Source of the DNA: Puccinia triticina
Taxonomy: Eukaryota > Basidiomycota > Pucciniomycetes > Pucciniales > Pucciniaceae
NCBI RefSeq assembly: GCF_026914185.1
Contig: NC_070570.1
Coordinates: 5,146,001-5,210,000 of the forward strand
DNA length: 64,000 bases
Reading direction: 5' to 3'
Numbering within the stretch: the first letter of the stretch is position 1; each line of letters begins with the position of its first letter. The notes under the pieces are model-generated. The model saw nothing but the letters and a program-made list of their open reading frames with translations. It searched no databases and had not been told where the DNA came from. The position numbers and the translations under genes are program-made. Below are positions 1 through 12,078 of this stretch, one piece after another.

Positions 1-835
1 TGAAAATATGAAAATATACTTGAAATTGTCAACTCTATAGCTGATGACATAACATATCCAACTTAAATTTAATCAACTTAGTCAGGGCTTTCAGTGGAAC
101 TCATCTCCAGGTATATAACAGTCATTTTTGATATCAAACAAGTTGAGTCTTATCTCCATGAACAAGTCACAATGAACTGTATGGTGAGTTGGAATTGGAT
201 GTTATTTTATTCATGGCAGCAAACAATCAGCAATTAGGTTTTCATGAAAAAGCCCCCCCTCCATCACCAGAATGAAAGACACAAGCAAAGTCAAGAGTAT
301 GAAAAACCCCCTTTTGAGGTCGTTTTTCAGCTTCAATACTCTCACTCACCTAAAACTCTACTATATGGCTTTAATAATAAAATCAGCTCATACAGCTTTC
401 CATTCAATTCAGGATGTGGATTTTGTTCCCAGCCTTCATGTAGAAAAAGATTATTGTAACCAGGTGACTGTGAACTGTGTCAAGTCATCAACCAACCACA
501 GAATTCATGGAGAGGATCAAACAGGTATTGAAAATAAAGACTGCTCAAGATTCACAGCAGTTAAAAAAAATCATTTTGATATAAATGGATCCCAAAGTAA
601 GATACACTTATTTTTACTTCTATAAGATGGGTCATTGTCATTTGTATGGCTGACCTCCCAAAGCAGTGGATCCAGCAAAACCTCTAATTAAAAGAAAAAA
701 GGCAGCACACAATCACCCTGATTCAATGATGTTCAAGTCAGATCATGAATCACATATTTTGGCTGGTACCTCTCATAATAATATATTCATTAAAGGTACA
801 AATGCAGGTGATATGACAGATCCTTTCTATACCCA
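1..835. other. 5' flank, no supported gene
   Basis: AT-rich sequence upstream of the first gene. A 117-codon open stretch (272-625) starts with ATG and ends beside a GT-AAGA donor-like site, so an upstream exon is conceivable. No acceptor joins it in frame to the gene at 836: an in-frame stop lies at 809-811 and the phases do not match. I see no recognisable protein or RNA here. Confidence 0.5.
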
Positions 836-3279
836 ATGAATTTGGAGATTTCATGGCTGAAAGAAGATGATTTGAACTGTTTTATTCTTCATTCAATGTT
901 TGGAACAGAGTTAAGAAACCATCAAATACACCAAGAGGGGTGCCAACCTGCTAGCTTTCCCATGACTCAAACATCTACAATTCCCTCACTGGCCCATGTA
1001 TATCACAATGATAAATGCTTTGTGGGTTCACATCAAGCTACAAAACCTTCTCTGATAGAATCAGGTTTTGGTTCCCCAGGAAAAATTGGGGTAGGTGAGA
1101 CTCAAGACCAAGCCCACAACTACTGGCTATTGGAACCATTGGCTACTTTAGGAGAGATCGAAAAACTCAACTTACCAGAATTATTTGAAGAATTAAATGA
1201 CCCCTCAAATTCATCAGAAAAATGCTTTGAAACAAAACAACAAGATCTTTACTCTGAAAAAACAAATTGGGTGGATGATGCCAATAATACAAGACAAGCC
1301 TCATTATTTTCAGATCCATCATACTTGATGAAACTGTGTGATAATCTAGAATTTCCAAACTTATTAAGTCCATGGTATGAAAATTCACTTGCATCTGGAG
1401 AGGGTTTAAGAAATGTAAAAGGTCACAATCATCTCTCATTTCAGTTCCAATCCCCAGCATACCATCACAGCCAAGGTAAGAATAAAAATCAGATTTAAAA
1501 ATCTGGTTCACCCCCCAAGGTCTGATCACATTCTAAAATTTGATTCTTCTTTCTGACCCAGAATCATTGGATCAACATGTCACCAACATGCCATCCAATT
1601 TGAATCAGGATTATACCAAGAAGGATCATTTCCACAATGAAAGAAAAATTGCTCTCAGTTTTCAAGATAACCACCCCATGGATTCCAATCAAACATTTAG
1701 TCATCAGCTTCAAGTCCAGGAAAAAAAGAAAACAATGCCAATGTCATATGAAATGAATAAATGGCTTTCAGAGACCATCAAACCCAGACATTTCATGAGT
1801 GATAGATTTTTGGTGAACTTTACCAAGAGATTCTTTGAAAGAACTTCCTCCGTAATGAGCATAAGAGCAGTTGGAACACCATTTAAATTAGATAAAGAAA
1901 AAGAATTTCCAATCAGGATAAACAAAGATTATTTTGAATCACTTTATTCAATCAGGGTTTTATTATCAAGACACGGATCTGCTAGTACTGAAGAAAAACT
2001 AGAATATACTCACCAAGGCACAGCAGAACTCTGCACAAAATTCAATGCATTGATTGAATGGATTCTCCTCATCAATACATCCCTGTTAGTTCTTACAGAG
2101 CCTGGTGAGAGAAACTACAGCAAAGAAATGATTGTTCATGACTTGATAATCCAGTGGATCTTCAAGGAAACTTTTGAACCTGGGGAAGGAAGGATTCCTC
2201 TACTTGGTAATCTTGATAAAATTGATGATGGAATACATTTGGGAACTTGCCAGCTAGTTTTGCTTGATCATCTCTCAAGAAATCTGGATTCAAATAAAGC
2301 AATCAAGCCAGCATTAAATATCCTTATATTATATTATAAAACGTTCCAACCAACAGTTATCAATGCTTTAATGCAAGTTGGTTTAGATAAAGATGTGGAG
2401 AAATCATTGAAGATTCTGACATATACTGCTATTAAATCAAAGCTAAGAATTCATCATGAAGATGTAGAGATCATAAGCAATGAACTCAGTAAATCTGGAA
2501 AGTTCACAGCTTTTCCATTTATTAACTTTCCAGAAAACTTGCAACCCAAAACATTAAAATGTAACTGGAAAGTCAACTTTGAACCAGAAGAAAAAGAAAT
2601 TTTGGATAAATTTGAGTGGATTTCCAAGTTGGAGACCAGGAATTCATGTACCAATCATCAATTTAAAAACTTGAATGAGATCCCAATCAGATTGGCATAT
2701 CTCAAGGATTCTTCAAATAAATTTTCATCAACCAAAAGGATGGTTTCATTCTCCTTGAGTAAAGGAGGAAGGGCTCATAAAAAAATGATTAGTCGCAAGT
2801 TCTATGCATTGATTGTAAGCTTGAAAGCTTGTCACCTCTCCTTGGAAGATTGTTTTGTATCAGAGGAGTCACAAAGCCCTCAAAAAATCAGAAATCAAGG
2901 GTTTTTCAAATGGATTGATTATCTGTTGATGCCAAAAGGAGATGAAAGATTTCCACTTTTTGGGGAATTTGAATCAAGCATTACCAGGGATTTTGATAAA
3001 TATCCTCTTGCGTATTCTGACTTTTCAGATCTACAGATTCTCCTAATAAACTTTTTTGCTGATTCCAATTCACCAATCAGGACCATACATTTAGCCCTGT
3101 ATTTAATTGGTTGGTGGTATACAGATCAACATGATCCTACATTTCTTTCAGTATTCCCAAATGAGAATGATTATTGGGATAGAATGCAACAAAATCTGCA
3201 GAAAATATTTTCTCAAGGTAACATATTTTCTTTTGAAAAAGTTCAGCATTATTTAGCAAAGAAATCCCCCATACATTAA
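836..3279 (+). CDS. Two-exon gene, unrecognised protein (785 aa)
   Basis: Exons 836-1475 and 1562-3279 are joined by an 86-nt intron (GTAAGA donor at 1476, CCCAG acceptor ending 1561). The splice falls after the first base of a Glu codon and keeps frame, giving 786 codons including the stop. The ATG at 836 follows an in-frame stop at 809. Residues 1-200 are low in complexity and rich in Asn, Ser and His. The larger second exon looks globular, with many Trp and Phe residues (FNALIEWILLINTSLL near the middle, IGWWYTDQHDPTFL near the C-terminus). No signal peptide, membrane segment or catalytic motif is evident. I do not recognise the family; a lineage-specific rust protein is a guess. Base composition is AT-rich, unlike the GC-rich BEM1 gene next door. 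Long open exons and clean splicing favour a real gene. Confidence 0.75.
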
Positions 3280-4320
3280 ATGCCTCTGGTCCACATTTCA
3301 AGAAATAGAGCCATGTTATCTGGATCTCTCAATAGCTCCTTTAAATCTACTCATTCTATAATCATTGTGCTAGGTTTTGCCTTGTTATGTTCTTGTTTTC
3401 ACCGCTCCCTAAGCTTGTGACTAACATGCTGAGCCCTCATTAAAAGGTGTGCTTTGGAATCCAACCACTCAACATTGTTCCAGCCCAACCTCATTGTTCT
3501 CCTTGCTCACATCTTGGCTCACTTCATTAGGTTTGTCATGTTGTGCTCTCATACTCACCACTCTCTAAGCTTTTACCTGATGTGTTACACAGTCTCCCTC
3601 ATCAAAAGTGTTGTTTTATCATGCTTTTGTTGCGACCAATCTCTAAGAATGCACTCAACATGTTGCTCCTTCATCAAAAGACCAGTCAATCTTATATAAT
3701 GTGTAGTCCACAAGTTCAGGTCAATCAAAAAGTTTGAAAAAAGTCAATTTGACTATCCTTTCTCTACTACACCCCAGCAAGATGATTGTAGCTGATCTGT
3801 GCGGATAAGTGATGTCTCAGTGGTGTTCATGCTTGGGATGAATCAACCTAGGAACTATTAAAGAGGGACGTGCAAATCTGGTTGCTTTGTGAAGTGGGTG
3901 GGGAGCATGATGGAAGGCGTAAAAGGAGATGATAGCTAGTGAAATGTTTAGCTCTCGTGTTGGCATCGGCTTCATAGAGCAAGGCTTGTCCTGCCGAGTA
4001 GAACCCACTCGGTCTCCTGGCAACCATCCGGGCTCATCCGGGGATCTCCATAATTCACGGCTGTGTATGTACATACCCCAACGCGGCTGGATGTGTATTG
4101 GCCGGTTTTGTATTTAGGTTTTAAACAGTACTTTTGGCCACAAAAGATGTATGTATGTATGCGTGGGGGGTATGGGTTTAGCGTGCTGATCCCTTTTCAG
4201 CCTGGGCCAATCTCCCTCCCGCCTCTTGACCGCCAACCACCAAGAACACCACACTACCACCAACCAGCACCCCATCACCATCCTAGCAGCAGCACGCAGG
4301 ACAGGACAGCTACACCGGCC
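3280..4320. other. Intergenic region before BEM1
   Basis: Between 3400 and 3690 there are three degenerate copies of a unit reading roughly CTCTAAGC...CTCATCAAAAG, probably an old tandem duplication. From about 3800 the DNA becomes more GC-rich and presumably holds the BEM1 promoter and 5' UTR. The reading frame of BEM1 stays open upstream to 4063, but the conserved family start fits the ATG at 4321. No clear TATA box is placed for BEM1. Confidence 0.4.
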
Positions 4321-6864
4321 ATGAAGGTGCTTCGCCGCTCGCTCCACAAAGAGAAGGACAGAATATCAGCCGGCTCGCCCACCAGACCAGACTTCAGCCA
4401 TCCACCCCCCCCATCATCAAACAAACACAGCTCCAAACAACTACCCACTCAGCCATTCGCATCCCTCGCTGCCGGAAGCCAGAACCCAACCAACCCGAGA
4501 TCGATCGGAAAACCACCGACACTGGTCATCAAGGCTATCACCGCCTACAAGTCAAAACGGATAGTCGAGCTCTCATTCCAAAAGGGCGACTTCTTCCATG
4601 TCGTCGGCGAGCGAGACGACCACGAGGGAAGCTGGTTCGAGGCCTCCAACCCAGCCACCGGCGCACGCGGCATCGTACCTAAACACTGCTTCGAACTATT
4701 TGGGAAGAAACAGAACGAACTACCCTCAACAACACCCACCGCGACCACCTTCCCACCTAGGAGCTCAGCCCCCGGCTTCCAATCCTCTGCCATCCACCAA
4801 CCCAGCTCACCCCTACTCGTCCGAACGCCCCTATCTGCTGATCCCTTCAGAACTAATAATCCCAACTCGAAAACTCAGCCTCTCTACGGAATTGTACGAC
4901 CACTCACTCATCCTTCTGGTGTATATGTCCTACATCATTCTCACTGATCTGTCTCTCTTTACAGGTCCAGCATGATTTTGTAGCCGAGAGACCCGATGAG
5001 CTTGATGCCAAGAGGGGCGAGCCGATCATCGTGATTGCACAGAGCAACCATGAATGGTTTGTAGCTAAGCCAATCGGCCGACTGGGTGGTCGTAAGTCTC
5101 ACAACACAATTTTCCTACTATCTACATGACTCGCAACTCAAACCGCTTGCTTGCTTTTCTTTCTTTTTTTTTCCAGCCGGCTTGATACCCGTCTCATTTG
5201 TTGAAGTGCAAGATGTCAATACTGGAAAAGCACTGGCACCCAATCAAGTACAAGACCTGATCAGGAGTTCAGTGGTCCCCGCAGTAGAAGAATGGAAAAA
5301 AGCTACAGCGGCTTACAAGGGCAACAGTATCCCGCTCGGCAAGTTCGACTTTGCAGCCTCATCGCCCCCCATGCCTGCAACAAACAGCCACGTCTCCGCC
5401 AACCCCGGCTCATTCAACCACCCCACCTCCTCCCGCTCCACATCCACCTCCCACACCAGACAGCAGTCGTCTGGCGTAGGCTACGACCATCCTTCGTCTG
5501 CCCGAGCCCCGCAGCATGACTCGTGGCATGGCGCCGGTGGCGGCGGAGACCCGTCCGCGTACAATCGGCACTCCAGGCAGTCCTCGACTAACGCACCCTG
5601 GAACGGCCCCTCGACCTCTTCTCGGCAATCACCAACTCAGCAGGGCCGACATTACCAAGATGAACTGCATCCAGAATCAGGCCCCGAGGGAGATGGCTAT
5701 GCGACCGTCGATGAGCTCCGAGAACGATACGGGGTCGTCGTCCATGCCAGTGTCGAGTCCTTCCACTTCGAACAGGGCCACTACTGGTTCCATCTCCGAG
5801 CACACTTCAGCCGGATCTCAGAGGATGGGCAGGACGAGCAGACCACCGTCCTGGTCCTCTACCGGCTCTACGAAGATTTCTACGACTTCCAGGCCGCACT
5901 CATTGAGACCTTCCCAGACCAAGCAGGGGGTCCCAATCTGCCCCGGATGCCCGGGCCGACGGACAACGTGGACGAATTAGTGTGTGCGCAGAGGGTCGAA
6001 GACCTGTCGACCTATCTGCACGAGCTGTGTGAGCTGCCGCTCTACATCCGCGAGTCTGAGCTGGTGTACGAGTTCTTGGGCCCTCGGGAGGGAGATGTGG
6101 AACTGGAGGGCGACCCTGGCAATCTGGGGCTGGATGACCGCTCGCCGACTGAGGTGGAGGGCGAGGTGGTGGAGTATCTCCAGCGGATGGATTCCTCGCA
6201 TGGCGACGATGGCCGGCTGACGGAGCTAAACGAGTCGATCTCGCGCCTCTCGACGGGCTCGAACGGCCCGCCCGATTCCTACCAGCATCACCAACATCAT
6301 CGCCGGCAATCGTCGCACGCGTCCCAGCCGGGCTATCATTCGCGGATGAGCCGGGGCTCGACGGGGCCGGCGGGCTACCATCACCGCGCCCAACGCTCCC
6401 AAGATCTGCGTCCGTTCTCAAGCTCGACGACTAGCTCCGAGGGCCTTTCCTCCCATCTCCCGTCTACCCACACGTCGGCCTCGTCGGTCCAACTGGGCTC
6501 CCGCGTGACCTCAATGACACCCGCCGGCCCCATCGATCACCAACGCGTCTCCTCTACCAACACCACCAACCCGAGCACGGGGTTCTTGAGGATCAAGATC
6601 TACCAGCGCCAGACCGACGACCTCATCGCCATCCGCGCTCCCACCGGCGTCCAGTTCCAGGAGCTCCTCCAACGCATCCAGGAGCGCGTCGGCACCGATG
6701 TCCGCTCTATTCGCTTCCGCGACGAGTCCGGCGCCGGATACTCTACCGGCGGATCGACTCCTCTTAACGCTAACAACGGCGCGAGACTTATCGGTATCGA
6801 TAATGATGGCGACCTCGATCGCTGGATTGGTTCCGGGAACCGGTTGGTCCTTTACGTTGATTGA
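4321..6864 (+). CDS. BEM1: Bem1/Scd2-type polarity scaffold (SH3-SH3-PX-PB1)
   Basis: Exons 4321-4893, 4965-5091 and 5177-6864 (introns of 71 and 85 nt, both GT-AG) give 795 residues. SH3-1 spans about residues 66-128 (ALYDY-like AITAYKSKRIVELSF). SH3-2, about 187-248, is built across both introns (LYGIV / QHDFVAERPDELDAKRGEP / GLIPVSFVEV), which fixes the splice sites. The PX domain is about 410-540 (YRLYEDFYDFQ) and PB1 about 702-795, with an acidic OPCA-like DNDGDLDRW near the C-terminus. Between them are Ser/His/Gln-rich linkers. This order is diagnostic of yeast Bem1 and fission yeast Scd2, which tether Cdc24-type GEF (through PB1), active Cdc42 and PAK kinase at sites of polarised growth; PX binds phosphoinositides. 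No disabling change is seen. Confidence 0.95.
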
Positions 6865-7570
6865 TCTCTCTCTCTACCTCTCTTTTCTCCCTCCTCATCC
6901 CTCCCCTTCCTCCCCTATTCGCCCCTTTTGATACTCCATCGAAAAATAATCGATATCTACAAACATTTCGGTGTGCCTATTTTTGAAAACAGTTGGAATC
7001 CCTTCATACAAACCAGACCTTACTATCCTCTTGTCTCGACGCTTTTCCTACTCGCCTTTGTCCTTTCTCTCCCATCTCTTCCTCCTCTTCTATTTTATAT
7101 TATATAACTGAATATATCTGGCACGGCTGACTATATATATAACAAAAAGAACAATGATATCAAGATATGTATATCTATCTATCTCCACGCACACATATAT
7201 ATACATATACAACATGAATGAATACCCTATTGATGCATCAAAACACATAAATATATGTTCTGTCTGTTTACGGCGCGGACTGGGCCTGGTCCTTGCCCCG
7301 CCCTCACAAAAATGTATACCACTGTGTTCTTCCCTCCTATCTCTCTCTCTCCTTTCTCTCTTTTCCTATCGGCACTGAGACCATCCACAAAGAGATCCTC
7401 TGCTTCAGACAAAGTCTCATTCTCTCATCAAGCTCTTGAGATATGTTGAAACCCTCATGCTTTTTCCGGGGTAAAGATGAGAGGAAATGCGGATAGGTGT
7501 TCCCAACTTTTGCTATTACAATTGGTGTCCTGAAGGATTTGGTTACATGAAGGGATGGTCAGTGGGAGCT
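6865..7570. other. BEM1 3' flank
   Basis: Pyrimidine-rich sequence (CTCTCTCT, CCTCCTC) after the stop, then AT-rich DNA with TATATA microsatellite at 7125-7215, consistent with a fungal 3' UTR and spacer. Small open frames here have no recognisable content. The region ends at the target-site duplication of the hAT-1 element. Confidence 0.5.
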
Positions 7571-7600
7571 GCTTCACCCAACACCCCAACTATTATGCTA

Positions 7601-7835
7601 CATTTAGCGCATATGGCAAATTTTTTAGCGTAGCGGTCTGCCAGCTACGCTGCAATTTAGCGCAGTTGTCTTTCAGCTACAGTTACAATTGCAACCTGAG
7701 TTGGGAGAATAACAGACAAATTTAATCGCTAATGTTTAGCGTTTGTAGCGCAAAAAAACTACGCTACATTTCTTTTAGCGCCCCATTCGCTAATGCAGCG
7801 ATTAATTAGCAAGTTAGCTCGCTAATTAGCGATGG
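7601..7835. repeat. hAT-1 left subterminal TAGCG/CGCTA array
   Basis: Dense copies of the motif TTTAGCG / CGCTAA in both orientations follow the left terminal inverted repeat. hAT transposases are known to bind clustered short subterminal motifs, so these are probable binding sites; the binding role is inferred. Confidence 0.65.
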
Positions 7836-7918
7836 GAGTAGGTATGCAACTCAGATATATTTTCATTGAATTAATTAGTAATAAGAGTGAATTATTGGTA
7901 TCTTTGAATGTATATCAA

Positions 7919-8600
7919 CTACTTTGTATTAGATCGCATCAAGAGAGTCTTATTGCTCTTATGATGTTTGATCTTTTCCTTTCGTATTTGAGTTGCAAAC
8001 TTGAGTTTTTTTTCAGCTTTGTCATAAACCGCCTGGCAGTCCGCAAAATAACCAGTGGCTTTTGCGCCCTTCTGCAACCACATGTGAGCGCTGACCAATT
8101 TTTTGATTGTTGGAGCAGCCAAGCTGCTTTGCCCCGGCGCGCAGACGTCTGATGCAGCCGAAAAAGTCCTTTCAACTGTAAGCCGAGCTTGCAGAACACG
8201 CTAAAAAGTCTCTTGCAACCAAAGCAAGATGGGGAAACTTGGTTGCATGAGCCTATAAAGATGTTTGGATTGCTTAGTAAAAGAATGGCAACAGTATGAA
8301 ATTTCGGCAAAGGGAGAAGTGGACATACCTTCCACCAAGCACAAGGGTCACCTTTCTTGTTCAATGGCCATGCACCACCAACATATTGTGTGATCTTGTC
8401 ATCCTGCTGAGATTGGAAGATCTTCTCGGGATAATAGTTGAAGTCTTTGTCATCAGATTCAATAAGCTGTTCCTTTCGAGCTGTTACAGGTTCAGTTGGT
8501 TTTGGGTTTGCCTCAAGCTTTGATTTGAATTCCTCAACCAGGAATTCCTTTGCAAGATCAGCGTATCCAATCCGCCTTAGGGATTTGCGGTATTGGTGAG
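7919..8600 (-). pseudogene. hAT-1 transposase, C-terminal part
   Basis: Read on the minus strand, this stretch ends the interrupted transposase. An upstream piece runs YYPEKIFQSQQDDKITQYVG to CAWWK, then a GT-AG intron (8253-8328), then FPHLALVARDFLACSAS. About one base out of frame the conserved hAT dimerisation motif continues: TVERTFSAASDVCAPGQ followed by TIKKLVSAHMWLQKG and a basic tail. The break near 8180-8185 is a frameshift, so this is not translatable as it stands. The W-W / ERTFS / HMWL pattern is typical of hAT C-termini. The part toward the 5' end of the gene lies beyond the inserted retroelement at 12836-15989. Confidence 0.85.
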
Positions 8601-8634
8601 TCTAACCTTAGGTCATTGCAATGGTTAGACTCAC
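8596..8634. repeat. Perfect 12-bp inverted repeat at retroelement edge
   Basis: GTGAGTCTAACC at 8596-8607 is repeated inverted as GGTTAGACTCAC at 8623-8634, with a 15-nt loop. It sits at or just inside the left junction between hAT-1 sequence and the DIRS-like element. It may be a terminal structure of that element; no matching copy was seen at the right junction. Confidence 0.5.
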
Positions 8635-8976
8635 TCGGAGTCAGTTGGGAAGTAATCACACTTCTTGTCTAGGTCAACCCAGGAATTCCTTTTCCTCAAG
8701 TTGGCCGGGTATGGGTTGGAGATGTGCTCTCTCTTCCCCCCTTTTCGCCTTGTGTGCTGTCTCCCAGACATCAGGTGTTTTTCGCGGCGCGCTTCTCACG
8801 GAGAGCGCGCCCTCTTGGGGGAAAAAGGCATAGCAGCCCCAGGCTTATGCCCCACTTAGCAATCAAGGTCGAGCCCGCCCCTACACTCCGGGGTTCCGGA
8901 GCCTGGCTCGCCTTGGGGTGTGTCCAACCCTAGTTATCCCGGTGCTCCGCTCTTTTTGAGCCTATTCATTGCATCA

Positions 8977-10572
8977 CTACTCTACCACCTGGTATATCAG
9001 GCTCCTCAGGTCTTGTGGTATGCTTACCATCATCTGATCTTCTTCCCTTCTCCCCTCCCTTCTTCCTCTGGACAGCGCGTCAGCGCGGTTGTCCTCCGAG
9101 CGAACCCTTTTCGCCACTAGATCGACCTGGTGTTCGATCAGCAGGTGTTGGATTGCTTTCCACTCCTCGTTCACGAACGTGTCCTTTGACCTTCTCTTGA
9201 GGATAGCGTTCTCGGTCGTTGTGTTATCTGTCCACACGATGAAAGATTTCCCTTCTTCCGCCCCTAAATCCAGCAGCATCAGCAGGCCTAGCCGTACCGC
9301 TACCGTCTCCAGTCTAGAAATCCTCTCCTCTTCCTTTCCGGTGTCTAGTCCGGAATTGAGTTGGTCCACGGATTTCAGGCAGAATTGGGCCCATCGTCGG
9401 CCAATGGTCACCCCGATTCCAAAGCTTGTCGACACGTCGCCCATCCACCCAATATCTGTCGGCTCTGGTCTTGCAATAATTCTAGTCGCGTCAAAGGTCT
9501 TGAGCGTCTCCCTCTACTCTTTTAAGTCTTGTTCTACCTCTTTAGGGACCGCTCTTGCCGCGTGTCTATCAATCCATTCGCTTAGCCAGTGATAAATGCT
9601 ATTGAGGTAGCACTTTAATTGCGGGAGGCAATAGGTTATGTGGTTCAGTCTTCCTACTAGAATTTCAACTACATCGTATTTGAACGTCGCTTTTGGTACT
9701 AGGAAGGCGTTAATCTGTGTGATTCTCTTCTCCCGCTTCTTTTCCGGGAGGCGCACCGTCTTCCTGATACCGTTCCATATGAAACCTAAATACTTTTGTT
9801 CCTCCTTGAAAGGTGAGAACTTTTCGGCGTTTGTCTTCACCCCTAGCTGGTCGGATCTTTTCACAACTTCTTCCATTTCCAGCTCGGAGGTCAACTGTTT
9901 CACAAATAGGTTATCGTCGACCCACCGAAAGATTGTCAAGACATCGAACTCCTCTATCATGATTCGTTTCCAGGCATCCGCCGGCCTCCCAAAGGAGCCG
10001 CATCCCGCTACGCCTCCGAAGGCGATTCGCGTATCTAGGATTATATTATCGTTGAAATCGCGTACTATCAGGAATGGCCACTGGTCTGGGGCCGTTGGAA
10101 TCTGCCGGTACACTTTTTCCCAATCGAAGAGTGCCAGGAGGACTGGTTCCTTCGTTTGCCGGAAGAATTCTGCGACTACGTTGTAGTTGTCCCAAGTTGT
10201 CTGGAATTCCTGTGAGTCCACAAAGGAATTTACCGATGGGATTCCTGCTTTTGAATGTGGGTACGACAAATCATTGATTGGCCTCAATGATCCGTCACCG
10301 TTGATCACCGCTCCTAGCGGGCTTGTCCTAAAGAATGGGAAAACCTTGTTCACTTGTTTTCTTGTGAACGGGCCGAACATCCGCCTCGCGGCTATCTCCT
10401 TCCTAATTGATTCCTCGATCTTGGTCTTTGCCTGGAGGGCCGAGCTGTGATTCTCCGGGGTGTAGAAGTTGGTATTCTCCCCTACCGTGTGTCTTGGAAT
10501 GCCCTGGTCGAATCCGTGGATAAGACCATGAATCACATCACCAAATTCTTCCATCAGGTTGTTCTCCTCCAT
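8977..10572 (-). pseudogene. Reverse transcriptase-RNase H (DIRS-like), one nonsense codon
   Basis: Two open segments (10572-9514 and 9513-8977) are in the same frame, separated by one TAG at 9516-9514. The codon sits in VEQDLKE-stop-RETLKTF where related proteins usually have Trp, so TGG to TAG is the likely change. The upstream part holds RT motifs: LRPINDLSYP, ALFDWEKVYRQIP, IAFGGVAGCGSFGRPADAWK, and the catalytic FRWVDDN, then YLGFIWNG. The downstream part holds an RNase-H-like domain: WTDNTTTENAILKRRS and EDNRADALSRG. RT (RNA- and DNA-templated synthesis) and RNase H activities would act on the element's own transcript. Apart from the stop the frame is open, so the copy is inactivated but not very old. 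Assignment to DIRS rather than LTR type rests on RT/RH character and absence of integrase. Confidence 0.8.
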
Positions 10573-10780
10573 TCACCTATGTTCACCTCGCACCTCGCGC
10601 CTGTTGGCCACTCAGCTTCACTCCGTCTGCTCGACCTCCGTGTCTCCAATTGATCATTGGAGGACTCACGGGGGGCACTGGATACAATACGGCTGACGAG
10701 AACCGTACAGCAATTAGACACTCATTTCTTTCATTACTCCTTTCAAAGGTGTAACCATAGTTAACATCAAACAAAGGCCC

Positions 10781-12010
10781 CTACTTTCTCCCATATCCCC
10801 CATCCCTTTGGTCCTCCCTTCCATCATGTTTGGTGCCCCGGTATCCGTTGGTCCTCGGGCCCCTCGATCCGCTCGGTCTCGTTGGGTTTGATGGTCCGGT
10901 TGGTGGTTGTTGGTTAGGCGTTTTGGAAGACGGGGGGCTTACCGATTGTTGTCGTCCGGCTGAGTTGTGACCGCTTCCTCCACCACCTCCTCCCCCTCCT
11001 CCGCTACCGCCGCCTCTTCCTCTGTTCTCGGCCCCTGAGCTTTTCTGGAGCCCCGTGGCTGGATCCCAGTTCCAACGTTCTCCTGTTACGGAGTACGGGT
11101 TATCCGTGTACTCGAGTTCATTGAACTTCCTTGCAGTGAGGTAGGCCTTCTGCGCGATCGTTTCTCTAAACTCTCCGATATTCGCTACTGAGAGGGAACC
11201 GTCTTCCATGGTCACTCTGCGTGAGAAAACGTTGTATCGGACTTGGATATCGTACCTCAACCCCACAATGAAACGGTTGGATAAGATGATCCGGTCGCAA
11301 TTGGCTTTGTGGACCATGAGCCAACTAGCGAAGCGAGTATAGTTGCAAACCTTGATGAGTGCTCGGTGGAAACCTTGGTAGTTTATCGACCACTGTGCGT
11401 AGGTCTGGGAGAATTCGCTCGGGTAAGGGAAACCAGTATACCGATCTTTGTCCGATGAGTTCTTGCTGTGGCACGGGCGCTTCTCAGCCTGGTATGCGAT
11501 TGCCTGGCTTTGCCACTCCTCGTTGAAGATGGTGAGCGGCAGAGGACCTCTCAGCTCCCTGAGGTTATCTTCGAAGAATCTAGTGAAGCCTATGTCGTCG
11601 GTGGTCGCCCTCGCTTCCTCGTTGAATGTCACCCCCCCCGGCATGACGTTTTCTGGTCGGCTATCGTTTCTTCCAGAGCTTGCTATCTCTGTAAACCTCA
11701 ACATCTCATTGACTGGTACCTTTGAGATGGGGATCGAGAAGATCGGCCGATTCTTGCCACCTTCACGAATTTCACTCCTGGGGGCCGTTTGGGATCCTGG
11801 CGTAGTGGCGGGCTGGTTCTGCTGAAGTGGGTGTTGAGACGGGTTAGCCTCCTCGTTTCCTTGTGCTTTGCCCAACGCTGCGACTATTTCAAAGAACATT
11901 GTCGCCTTTGCCTTATCTCCCGCTTCATCTGCTTCCCACGCCTTCTCCAGTACCCTCATTATATCTGCCGGCCTCTTCCGGGAGTTATCAGGTTCGGTGG
12001 TCGGCCGCAC
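10781..12010 (-). CDS. Gag-like protein of the DIRS-like element
   Basis: An open frame of 409 codons upstream of the RT frame. It begins with a helical charged N-terminus (ADIMRVLEKAWEADEAGDKAK), has a central predicted globular part (SINYQGFHRALIKVCNYTRF, ILSNRFIVGLRYDIQVRY) and a C-terminal low-complexity tail of Gly, Ser, Pro, Arg and Lys that could bind nucleic acid. No zinc knuckle is present. Position and composition fit the structural protein of DIRS/Ngaro elements. It is separated from RT by about 200 nt, so RT is presumably made from its own start or by reinitiation. Function is inferred from context rather than from a recognised domain. Confidence 0.6.
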   Translation of the reverse strand: MRPTTEPDNSRKRPADIMRVLEKAWEADEAGDKAKATMFFEIVAALGKAQGNEEANPSQHPLQQNQPATTPGSQTAPRSEIREGGKNRPIFSIPISKVPVNEMLRFTEIASSGRNDSRPENVMPGGVTFNEEARATTDDIGFTRFFEDNLRELRGPLPLTIFNEEWQSQAIAYQAEKRPCHSKNSSDKDRYTGFPYPSEFSQTYAQWSINYQGFHRALIKVCNYTRFASWLMVHKANCDRIILSNRFIVGLRYDIQVRYNVFSRRVTMEDGSLSVANIGEFRETIAQKAYLTARKFNELEYTDNPYSVTGERWNWDPATGLQKSSGAENRGRGGGSGGGGGGGGGSGHNSAGRQQSVSPPSSKTPNQQPPTGPSNPTRPSGSRGPRTNGYRGTKHDGREDQRDGGYGRK

Positions 12011-12078
12011 TGGATCATCCGCTAAGTGATTTACATCAAAGGCGTTGTGATCTCAGTGTTCCTCTTCCCTTCCACTTC

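Noticed and set aside
272..625. Upstream exon of the gene at 836
   Set aside because: Donor at about 597 and available acceptors do not keep frame with the ATG at 836.
5900..6421. 173-codon minus-strand frame across BEM1
   Set aside because: GC-rich shadow of the PX-linker coding sequence; Arg/Pro/Ser-rich with no domain.
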